The position numbers and the translations under genes are program-made. The notes beneath the pieces are model-generated. The model was not told where the DNA came from, searched no databases, and saw nothing but the letters and a program-made list of their open reading frames with translations. DNA of 7,732 bases from JAMZMI01 sp047632435 (GTDB lineage Bacteria; Bacteroidota; Bacteroidia; Cytophagales; Cyclobacteriaceae). How positions within the stretch are numbered: the stretch's first letter is position 1; every line of letters begins with the position of its first letter. The stretch spans positions 1 to 7,732 of the forward strand of contig JBLICU010000132.1 in the NCBI GenBank assembly GCA_047632435.1, written 5' to 3'. Below are positions 1 through 7,200 of this stretch, in pieces.

Positions 1-632
1 GGAGATGTCCTCCCTGTGGAAATCCCATATTCTCCACCAAAGAATTTTAAATCTTCAATTTCATTTCCCAGGTCATAAATGCCGGCATATCCTTCATTGA
101 TATAAAAATTGCAATGACTAACAAAACTATGTTGTGCAAAATGGGTACGAAGAGCAATTGCCTTGCTATTTTCTGCCTCAATTCTAAAATCAATGTTAGA
201 AATGGCACTATAAAATGTACCCGCATTGGCATCTTTTGGTCCGAGTCCTTCTTCTACCAAATTGCTGGTAAACCAAAACATGTAGTTGAATTTATCCTGG
301 TAGCCAACTGTGTTTTTACCTAATATAAATTCAGGACGGTTTTTTCCATAACCGATAATACGAATGGCTTTTGGAACGTAAATGGTTTTGCTAATGAGGT
401 ACTTCCCCTCAGGAATGAATAATATCCCAAAGTTCCTTTCCTTCTTAAGCTTATTTATAGCCAATTGAAGTGCATCAGAGATATCATGCTTTCCGTCTGC
501 CTTAAGGTTAAATAATTCAGGATTGAAGACGTGCGCTTCTTGATCATCAGGTACATGGGTGTATACAGATTGGGACATTATCACAAAAGGGCTAAAACAT
601 AGAATTAATAAGAGAATGTTGATCGGTTTCAT
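1..632 (-). CDS. Secreted pectate-lyase-superfamily (beta-helix) protein, N-terminal part, truncated by the window edge
   Basis: An uninterrupted reading frame of 210 codons starts at the ATG at 632-630 and runs off the left edge. Residues 1-20 form a signal peptide (basic start, then a Leu/Ile-rich core, with a likely cut after ...VIMS before QS). Residues 38-105 match the start of the Pectate_lyase_3 family (PF12708): FNLKADGKHDISDALQLAI, then GILFIPEGKYLI, then IRIIGYGK. This is the characteristic 'new every-codon fold start' of single-stranded right-handed beta-helix proteins related to GH28/GH55 enzymes. Residues 140-205 look like successive beta-helix rungs (SAISNIDFRIEAE, HSFVSHCNFYIN, IEDLKFFGGEYGI). 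Catalytic residues would lie further on and are not visible, so substrate and even enzymatic activity are unknown. The family suggests action on a polysaccharide outside the inner membrane. The gene follows the CotH-like gene on the same strand, but a 412-bp gap makes an own promoter likely. Start choice is firm because the signal peptide follows it directly. Family call: good; function: open. Confidence 0.85.
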   Translation of the reverse strand, partial: MKPINILLLILCFSPFVIMSQSVYTHVPDDQEAHVFNPELFNLKADGKHDISDALQLAINKLKKERNFGILFIPEGKYLISKTIYVPKAIRIIGYGKNRPEFILGKNTVGYQDKFNYMFWFTSNLVEEGLGPKDANAGTFYSAISNIDFRIEAENSKAIALRTHFAQHSFVSHCNFYINEGYAGIYDLGNEIEDLKFFGGEYGISTGRTS

Positions 633-646
633 TGAAATATGTTTAT

Positions 647-683
647 CAAATATAATCATCTCCAATCGTCAGGCCTAGCCAAA
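647..683 (-). promoter_or_regulatory. Candidate Bacteroidota sigma promoter for the beta-helix gene
   Basis: Read on the minus strand, 654-647 is TATATTTG, an exact match to the Bacteroidota -7 element TAnnTTTG. A TTTG at 683-680 could serve as the -33 element, but the spacing of 25 bp is longer than the usual roughly 17-23 bp. The -7 box ends 14 bp before the ATG at 632, which would give a very short leader. The -33 candidate lies inside the arm of the inverted repeat at 669-718, so a factor binding that repeat could control this promoter. Motif seen; activity inferred. Confidence 0.35.
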
Positions 684-718
684 TGATTCAAGCGGATAAA
701 GCCTTTGGCTGGCCTTGA
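669..718. repeat. Long imperfect inverted repeat upstream of the beta-helix gene
   Basis: Arms 669-683 and 704-718 pair over 14 bp: TC, AGGCC and AGCCAAA against TTTGGCT, GGCCT and GA, with single-base bulges at T676 and T716 and a 20-nt loop. It is more GC-rich than its surroundings. A competing small hairpin (AGCC 700-703, TTT, GGCT 707-710) uses part of the same right arm. No U-run follows on either strand, so it is not a normal intrinsic terminator. Its position 37-86 bp before the start codon and over the putative -33 region suggests an operator or a leader structure. Confidence 0.6.
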
Positions 719-766
719 ACTTCTGATCGATACTATTAAATACGACTCACTCCGTATAATTGTGCG

Positions 767-795
767 ATTTATGATACGCTTTTGATATCATAAAT
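767..795. repeat. Perfect 10-bp inverted repeat (hairpin or operator)
   Basis: ATTTATGATA at 767-776 is exactly complementary to TATCATAAAT at 786-795 with a 9-nt spacer. It is AT-rich and 135-163 bp before the start of the beta-helix gene. The symmetry fits a dimeric-regulator binding site as well as a weak RNA hairpin; the sequence cannot separate the two. Confidence 0.5.
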
Positions 796-855
796 TCACT
801 AAAATGCCAAACCAAGTGATAGAGAGGTGCTATCTGGAAAACCTACTCCAGTTCG

Positions 856-879
856 AAAAACAAAACCCCTTTTGGTTTT
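856..879 (-). terminator. Weak intrinsic-terminator-like hairpin downstream of the CotH-like gene
   Basis: On the minus strand AAAACC (879-874), a 6-nt loop and GGTTTT (867-862) form a short stem, followed by G and five U residues (860-856). It lies about 166 nt after the stop of the CotH-like gene. The stem has only two GC pairs, so its strength is doubtful. Confidence 0.25.
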
Positions 880-903
880 TGATAATGAGATATAATTGAA
901 AAT

Positions 904-974
904 GGTTGAAATACCTGTGTTATTAAACGGATAACCGTTTTCAAGTAGCTTTATTAATAACACTATTTCAAACC
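904..974. repeat. Long imperfect palindrome with nested hairpin downstream of the CotH-like gene
   Basis: Arms 904-926 and 954-974 pair as GGTT, GAAATA and GTGTTATTAA against TTAATAACAC, TATTTC and AACC. The 10-bp inner block is perfect; CCT (914-916) and A970 bulge. The intervening sequence holds a second stem, AAACGG (925-930) with CCGTTT (935-940) around ATAA, which competes for two bases of the outer stem. It begins about 70 nt after the stop codon of the CotH-like gene on the minus strand. It could stabilise or end that transcript; without a clear U-run a terminator call is not safe. Confidence 0.55.
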
Positions 975-1044
975 TCATTTAATTCCCAATTCCTCCCTCC
1001 AAAATAACGGATTCATCTTTTAAATGCAATAGGATTACAGATCA

Positions 1045-3276
1045 TCACTTCATCACGATGAATCGTTGGGTATAGGATTGTGAGTTGGTCTTCACCTGGA
1101 TGAAATATACTCCGTTTTCAAAACTGGATAGATCTGCGTCATAGGTAGTGGATGCAGGTTGGGTTTTGAGCATTATCATACCTGATAGATTGGTGATGTT
1201 CAGTTGCTCTAACTCTGACTTACTTACTATCTGCAGGTAATCATGAGCAGGATTTGGGAATATATTCAGATCGGGTATTGATCCCTGATAGTACAATGTT
1301 TTGGTTGTGTCCGTAGGATCGGTGATTGTGTCCTTTGGGTCTATGATAATTTCTTCTTCGAAATTATCATAGATTTCGCAATACTGCGCCTGACCAGGTA
1401 GGTTTTGATCGATCCATGTGAGTCGTTCGCTCAGCCAGTTTTTTTGCTGGACGATTACCGCTTCATGACTTGTAGCTTGCGCATAAAACCAAGCATTGGG
1501 CCATAAATAAACCCCCATGACTTGCCATCTGTCAAAGTTCCTTTGCTGTGCACCATCCAGCTCATCTACAAATTCATCTATGTATTGAAAGATGGTGTCA
1601 GTGTGGAGTTTGGTTTCTCTGAGCGATTCCCAGCGGCATTTCAGCGCATTGGTAAATAAGGTGTCCTGTAACATTCGATCCCAAAAGAGAGGATAGCCAC
1701 CATGATCACATTGATAATATTGCCATCCATCGGTTTGTACACCGCCGCAATAATCTGCATTGCCGTAGGCCAGATTAAAATCCCAATAACCGCAATTAAT
1801 CTTTCCGCCTTTGCTGTCTTTGTCTTTATAGAAATAGGTGCTCAGACGATAGGCATCTACATTTTTGGCGATTTCGTTCATGATGAAATTATCAACAAAT
1901 GATCGCAGATTGATATAGTCTGTATAATGTTTGCCCTGGTTGTTTTTATAAGTTGGAGACATCACCGCATCTTCAAAGTCACCTACAAACGAGCTGATGT
2001 AGCTTTTTTGCTCAGGTCTGATCTCATCTTGGTTTGGGTAGTAATATTGGTAAAAAACTCCGCCCTGATCATTGAGCGCAGGGTATTTCGATGGCCAGCC
2101 ATCATAAGAACCTTTGTCAACTCTGAAAATATATCCTCCGGTCAGATCATCGCCACTGATCTCAGTTTCTTCCAGTTTGGCTACATCTATGCGGTTTTTA
2201 CCACGTTTGATTTTTTCCATCAATATATAGATGCCCACATAGTCATCATTGAGCATTAATTCTACAAATCTTGTTCTACTGGCATAGTGTCCTAGCTCAT
2301 TGGCGAGCTTCATGGCGAGCCGATTGTTGATGAGGGATTTATCAGAGTAGGGGCCGTATAGGATAAAATCTTCTTCAGCCGGAAAATCCAAAAATCCCGT
2401 GTCTATGTCATTGCCAGCTTCATCCCACATTTCGAATCCATAGGATTTTTTGTCAAACGACTGTGAGGACTCTCCACGGATCTCTATTCCGCAAATGCCT
2501 TCAAATTCATTAAATGGATCTGACAGAGAGTTGGTTTGACTTTCACCATTGTAAATGATGCCAATGGTAGCTATTGTCTTAGGATCATTGAAGATTTCCT
2601 GGCGGTCAGAATTGATAACAACAATTGGGAGCTTCGACTCGGTGAAGGTTATATCAGGTTTGTATAGCCACGAGGGAACTTCCCTATAGTTCACTGTAGC
2701 ATTGTTGATACCTACCGAGAGAAATGGAATTGCTGTGAGGTCTGAAGAATTTGCACCTTGATTGTGCACCTCTATGGCCAGCACATTATTCCCCTGATTC
2801 AATAGTGAAAGTTCAACATTAAAGGCTGGGGGAATCTGGCCTTGATATAGACTGCCTTCATGCAATCCGTCTGCGAGCTGATCAAATGGCGGTGGATTGC
2901 CTGAAACCAGATCGCGAGTTATTTCAACACCATTGAGATAGGCAACAAAGCTGTCGTCATAATCGAGATGCATTGTTGCTTCAACGATGGCAGATAGATC
3001 AATAATCTCAAAAGTTTTTCTGATGTAAATCGCAATTGTCCCTTCTGGAAGTAGGGTGTTATCATCATTATCACCATACCCAAAGCCTGAATTCCCAGTG
3101 TCCCATGTGCCATCATCAAAGGATAAATTGATCCAGGTCTGATCAGGTTGGGTAGTTGGAACTCTATATTTCCATTCGTCATCTTCAAGAATGATGGATT
3201 CCCAATGGTCTATTTGGGCAATTAAATGAATGGGAAAGAGGATGATTATAAGTAATGGAGATAGTTTCCTGATCAT
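1045..3276 (-). CDS. Secreted CotH-kinase-family protein with T9SS C-terminal sorting domain
   Basis: 743 residues, ATG start followed at once by a signal peptide (residues 1-20, cut before QIDHW). Residues about 27-190 form a beta-sandwich/galactose-binding-like module (features GFGYGDNDDN and IYIRKTFEI) often placed before CotH domains. Residues about 214-600 match CotH (PF08757), the atypical protein kinase family named after the Bacillus spore-coat kinase: IEIRGESSQSFDKKSYGFEM (264-283), VGIYILMEKIKRGKNRIDV (347-365), NVDAYRLSTYFYKD (472-485) and YWDFNLAYGN (497-506). Asp474 and Asp499 are probable equivalents of the catalytic and metal-binding Asp of Bacillus CotH; this mapping rests on spacing and context. 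After a Thr/Asp/Pro linker (DPKDTITDPTDTTK, 646-659), residues 668-743 form a T9SS type A sorting domain (NIFPNPAHDYLQI, NLSG, GVYFIQVKTNSQS, RFIVMK). It is thus predicted to cross the outer membrane. Substrate unknown; many Bacteroidota homologues have no assigned role and may not be active kinases. Starts 88 bp after the DUF1080 gene, so likely in the same operon. Confidence 0.92.
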   Translation of the reverse strand: MIRKLSPLLIIILFPIHLIAQIDHWESIILEDDEWKYRVPTTQPDQTWINLSFDDGTWDTGNSGFGYGDNDDNTLLPEGTIAIYIRKTFEIIDLSAIVEATMHLDYDDSFVAYLNGVEITRDLVSGNPPPFDQLADGLHEGSLYQGQIPPAFNVELSLLNQGNNVLAIEVHNQGANSSDLTAIPFLSVGINNATVNYREVPSWLYKPDITFTESKLPIVVINSDRQEIFNDPKTIATIGIIYNGESQTNSLSDPFNEFEGICGIEIRGESSQSFDKKSYGFEMWDEAGNDIDTGFLDFPAEEDFILYGPYSDKSLINNRLAMKLANELGHYASRTRFVELMLNDDYVGIYILMEKIKRGKNRIDVAKLEETEISGDDLTGGYIFRVDKGSYDGWPSKYPALNDQGGVFYQYYYPNQDEIRPEQKSYISSFVGDFEDAVMSPTYKNNQGKHYTDYINLRSFVDNFIMNEIAKNVDAYRLSTYFYKDKDSKGGKINCGYWDFNLAYGNADYCGGVQTDGWQYYQCDHGGYPLFWDRMLQDTLFTNALKCRWESLRETKLHTDTIFQYIDEFVDELDGAQQRNFDRWQVMGVYLWPNAWFYAQATSHEAVIVQQKNWLSERLTWIDQNLPGQAQYCEIYDNFEEEIIIDPKDTITDPTDTTKTLYYQGSIPDLNIFPNPAHDYLQIVSKSELEQLNITNLSGMIMLKTQPASTTYDADLSSFENGVYFIQVKTNSQSYTQRFIVMK
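1340..1373. repeat. Perfect 14-bp inverted repeat inside the CotH-like gene
   Basis: TCTATGATAATTTC at 1340-1353 and its exact complement GAAATTATCATAGA at 1360-1373 flank a 6-nt loop. In the protein this covers residues 635-646 (IYDNFEEEIIID), the acidic segment joining the CotH domain to the Thr/Asp/Pro linker and the T9SS tail. The mRNA would carry a strong hairpin here although the pairs are mainly AU. No U-run follows and the reading frame is intact, so it is not a conventional terminator. Confidence 0.75.
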
Positions 3277-3364
3277 TAATATCTGATTAATCTAACAGGT
3301 AAATTAAACAGAAATTTAATCACTTACCTTTTGAAAAAAGTGGTTCATCTGGATGCCGCAGTAA

Positions 3365-4222
3365 TCAATCAAAGACGGGAAGTTTGGTGATTGGCTGAAT
3401 TTTAATATCCTTAAAATAGACCACTGCAGCCTCTGATTGGATTTCTATTTTCCCCTTAGTCAACGGTGACTTCACATTGTCTTGTAATTGTCGTGAGTTT
3501 TCAAGAATCATATTCACTTGACCATTCGTGATATGAATGGCTGTGCTGCCAAGGCAATAGAGATCGACTGTGTTCCATTGGCCAGTTGGATTTTCATTAT
3601 CGGGATGCTTTTTGCAATGTCTGCCGTATTCACTCGTGGGGCTGAAAGTTAGTAGCTCTCCGGTTGGGTCATATTGATAGATGCTGTCTGGGTTCATGGT
3701 GGCACGAATGTCAAACATAGCACCTGCCACACCCCAGTAATCTCCGCAATCTCCTTCCTGAATCTGGAATTCCTGTGACCTCATCCAAAACAAATCTCCA
3801 TCTCCGTGATTGCCAACCGCATGATACAATAGTCCGCTATCTCTTGGTCGTTCAGTGCGGGGATACCATTTCTTATCTCCCCATTTGAACTGAAGTTGGA
3901 GATGAAAATTTTCAAATTCTTGCTTTGTAAACAAACCACCCCATAATTCGCCAGATATTCTAAGCAAATTTTCGCCATCAAGATTAACTATGCTGAAGAC
4001 AGCTAGCGAGTCATTATTCAAACCTACAGGTGGTATTTCATGTAGATCCATTCCGGCATTTTCTGGGTTTTGAGGAGGTCCGAGATAATTTTCCCATGCA
4101 TCCAGATTGCTTCCATCAAAGAGAACCTGCCACACTTCAGCTGTTTCTTTTTTTGGTGAAGAACAAAAACTTGTGAGTAAAACCAGTAATGTGAATATGG
4201 GTGTTCCTTGGGCAACTTTCAT
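3365..4222 (-). CDS. DUF1080 / 3-keto-disaccharide hydrolase-like exported protein, possible lipoprotein
   Basis: 285 residues. The N-terminus (residues 1-20) is a signal sequence ending in LLTSFC followed by SSPKKE. Cys20 is placed as a lipoprotein cysteine, but Phe just before it is unusual for a lipobox, and no acidic Bacteroidota surface-export signal follows, so periplasmic anchoring or a plain secreted protein are both possible. Residues about 31-277 form one DUF1080 domain (PF06439, concanavalin/laminin-G-like jelly roll): VLFDGSNLDAWENY (34-47), GLFTKQEFENFHLQLQFKW (96-114), RDSGLLYH (127-134), SQEFQIQEGDCGDYWG (149-164), GQWNTVDLYC (214-223), and the closing KGKIEIQSEAAVVYFKDIKI (256-275). 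The family name comes from hydrolysis of 3-keto-glycosides made by sugar 3-oxidation; whether this member does so is unproven, and no Gfo/Idh/MocA oxidoreductase is present in the window. Starts 19 bp after the stop of the HTCS gene, with no Shine-Dalgarno-like sequence, so it is probably co-transcribed and coupled to it. Confidence 0.88.
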   Translation of the reverse strand: MKVAQGTPIFTLLVLLTSFCSSPKKETAEVWQVLFDGSNLDAWENYLGPPQNPENAGMDLHEIPPVGLNNDSLAVFSIVNLDGENLLRISGELWGGLFTKQEFENFHLQLQFKWGDKKWYPRTERPRDSGLLYHAVGNHGDGDLFWMRSQEFQIQEGDCGDYWGVAGAMFDIRATMNPDSIYQYDPTGELLTFSPTSEYGRHCKKHPDNENPTGQWNTVDLYCLGSTAIHITNGQVNMILENSRQLQDNVKSPLTKGKIEIQSEAAVVYFKDIKIQPITKLPVFD

Positions 4223-4241
4223 GCACTCAATTTATGGAAAA

Positions 4242-7200
4242 TTAATCCAAATACTCCGAAGGCTGTTTGCCGAAACGCTCTTTGTAGTTCTTGGTGAAGT
4301 GGCTCAGATAATTGAATCCCACCGCGTAGGACACTTCAGATACCGTATGAAATTCTTTGTTTTCCAATAAATTTCTGGCCTGGCGCAAACGAAACTCTCT
4401 CACATATTGCATCAATGAAAGGCCTGTATTGGCTTTGACTTTGCGATAAAGACTTCTTTCGCTGTGGCCTGTTTGTGTGGCCAGCTGGTCTCCGGTTATT
4501 TCGTCCTTAATGTGATCCATGATATATTGATCCATGTCAGCTTTAATTTTGGAGCCAAATTCCTTCCATTCTATATCTGACGAATCGATTTCCTGTTCTT
4601 CAATGTATTCTACTCTGTGTTTCTTATTAAAGAGTAGATTCTTGATCCGAACCAGCAACTCATCCGCGCTAAAAGGTTTGAATAGATAATCATCCACTCC
4701 CAGATTCAATACGTTGATTTTATCCTGTTCTCTTGTTCTGGCTGTGAGAAATACGATCGGGATAAACGACATCTCTTCCTGTTTCTTTATTTCTACCGCC
4801 ATCTCGTACCCATTCATGTTTGGCATCAGATAATCTGTGATGATTAAGTCAGGCTTGGTTTCTTTTAGAAACGTCAGTCCTTTGGATCCGTCATCTGCCC
4901 ATGATACCTGATAGTATGGACTGAGAATACTGGAAATGAATTGCCGCATCTCAGTGTTATCCTCAACCAATAAGATATGTTCTAACTGTGTGTCCGTCTC
5001 TTTTTGAGGAATGATGGTAATATCACGATCGTCATAAAGTGGGTACTTATCAGCGAGATTGGTAGAGATAGAAGATTCGTCTGGTTCTATAATCTGATTG
5101 GGCGATAAATGATTTTTACCTTTTGGGAAACAGAGAATAAAAACAGCTCCATGATCATTTTTAGCTTCAACCGTGCCATGATGCAATTCCACAAGTTCTC
5201 TAGTAAGTGCCAGTCCAACACCCATGCCTTCTCCACTTTTGATCGTTGGACTTTGATAGAATCGGTCAAATACCAGCTTAATGTCTTCTTCTGGAATACC
5301 CTCACCAGAATCGCTTATTGTGAAAATCACCTGATCAGGCATGTCCTTCATGGAAAAGGAGATGAGCCCTCCATCCGGTGTGAATTTGAAGGCGTTAGAA
5401 ATGAGGTTGATTAAGATGGTTTCGAACTTATCTTCATCCAGAAATAGCTCTGTGTCATCGATCAATGTTTCTTCTAGAGTAATGTGTTTGTCGCTGAGCC
5501 GCGATGAGAAAAAGGCAAGCACCTTTCGTACTATTTTTGCAGAATCTACCGGTGCTGCATAAAGCTGAATTTTGCCACCCTCCAGCTTGGAGATATCAAG
5601 TATGCTTGTGACCATTTTGAGCAAGCGCTCACTGTTGCGTTTGGACACCTGCAAATTCGCATAAAGCTCATCATTTAATGTTCCATAGTTGCCTTTGAGC
5701 GCCTGATCCACCGTTCCCATACTTAGCGTGAGGGGAGTTCGGAGTTCATGAGAAATATTCACAAAGAACCTTTTCTTCAGGTCATCCATTTGAAGGAGCT
5801 TATTTCGTTGCTCGCTAATTTCTTTGGTCCTGTCTTCCACAATGAGTTCCAGTCGGGTTCTATCCGCCCTAAGTTTGCGGGTATAAAGTACGATCACTAT
5901 CCAAAGAACTAATCCTAAACCACAGAAATAAATTGCGTATACAATGGTTGAGTAGTACCATGGAGTTGCAATTGTGAATCTGGTTGAAACGGGCTCGCTT
6001 TCCATGCCAAAGGCATTTTTCCCAATGACCTGAAAGGTGAAGTTTCCATGTGGCAATTTCGTGTAGTCCTTCCAGGTTTCATTGGACCAGGATGACCAGT
6101 CATCTTCAAATCCTTTAAGCCTCCATTTGTATCTGTTTTTCGAGGAATTCAGAAAACTGGTTGCTGCGAAACTGATTCGGATGGATTCGTTTTCGCTATC
6201 AAGAAAGATATTGGCGGGGACAGCCCCAAAGCCCCCAAATATGATCGAGTCGGTGGCCAGATTTGCTATGGAGGTAATGTTTGTCTTGAATTCATTTTTG
6301 GGTTGATATTGATTTGGGTCGATATGCAAAACGGCCTCAGCAGACGAAAGAAGCACATTTTTATCATCCAGTATGGTGATTCGCTCCGGGGGGAAGTTGA
6401 TGAAATCAATTTGTGGATATTCAATCAGCTCAAACGCTCCTTCGGTTGTTTTAATGGATCTATACTCATCGGTGTAATAATGTACATAATCCTTGTCTCT
6501 TTGTGCGATCAGGAATACAGGTGGGTTTTTTACCCATTCGCTAATGCTTGGCGCTTTAATAAATCGGTCGTTAGTTGGATCATGAACGTAAATGCCTTTA
6601 TTGGTAGCAAAAAGAGGCTCTTTGTATCCATCAAAAACAATGTTGTTGAGATCGGAGGGCAGACCATTTATTTCCCCGTATTTCTTCTGGTCAATGATTT
6701 CAGATTTGATTTTATCAAATTTTATCCTAAATATTCCTTCATTAATACTGCTTACCCAAATATTGTTTCCCGATCCTTCAGCCATGCATTCAGTTGCCAA
6801 AAAAATGGGATCAAACTTTTTTTTGATTTTCCATTGTCCTGACGCTCTGGTTAGATGAATCATGTCACCTTCGTATGAACCCAGCAACACATCATCACTA
6901 TTCTTGAATTTTAGCCCTGACCAATAGATATGCTGACGTGTGTCAGGGATATCCCGTACCTGACCATTTTCTATAATTTGGTTGTGTTCGCGTTCAGTAT
7001 ATATAAATGAGGCTTCCTCACTTGTGATCATGCCATGGGCGGTCACCGAACTTATTTTTTCAAATGATGCTTTTGCGAAAGGGTCGTTTATTTCTTTCCA
7101 TTTTCCTCGAAAAACCCCAGACATGGTGCATAAATAAACCTGATCGTCGATCAACTGTATGTCTTTTAATACACCTTTTATGCCTTGTCTTGAATCATAA

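Larger units (their letters stand above)
633..1044. other. 412-bp intergenic region rich in inverted repeats
   Basis: No convincing gene was seen on either strand between the stop of the CotH-like gene and the start of the beta-helix gene. The stretch instead holds four separate inverted repeats (669-718, 767-795, 862-879, 904-974) and a Bacteroidota-type promoter candidate (647-654). It probably carries the 3' end signals of the upstream transcript and the promoter/operator region of the beta-helix gene. No tRNA or known riboswitch was recognised. Confidence 0.7.

Noticed and set aside
114..323. Plus-strand 69-codon open frame and a minus-strand 61-codon frame (47-232) near the left edge
   Set aside because: Both overlap the beta-helix gene in other frames; that gene has a signal peptide and a recognisable family motif, the small frames have neither.
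739..751. AATACGACTCACT, identical to 13 bases of the phage T7 promoter
   Set aside because: The essential TATAGGG start region is absent (CCGTATAA follows), there is no phage context, and the flanks are not vector-like. A chance match is the simplest view, though checking for vector or primer carry-over costs little.
741..756. TACG...CGTA short palindrome
   Set aside because: Four-base arms with an 8-bp spacer are expected by chance in a region of this size.
1702..2259. Two plus-strand open frames (1702-1902 and 1927-2259) with hydrophobic translations
   Set aside because: They are antisense to the CotH domain, which is clearly the real gene; hydrophobicity is a common by-product of reading such sequence backwards.
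3321..3342. CACTT...AAGTG hairpin between the DUF1080 and CotH-like genes
   Set aside because: Only five base pairs with a large loop and no U-run; too weak to call a terminator or regulatory structure.
6303..6842. 179-codon open frame on the plus strand
   Set aside because: It lies fully opposite the well-supported HTCS gene, resembles no family I recognise, and its composition looks like an antisense shadow.
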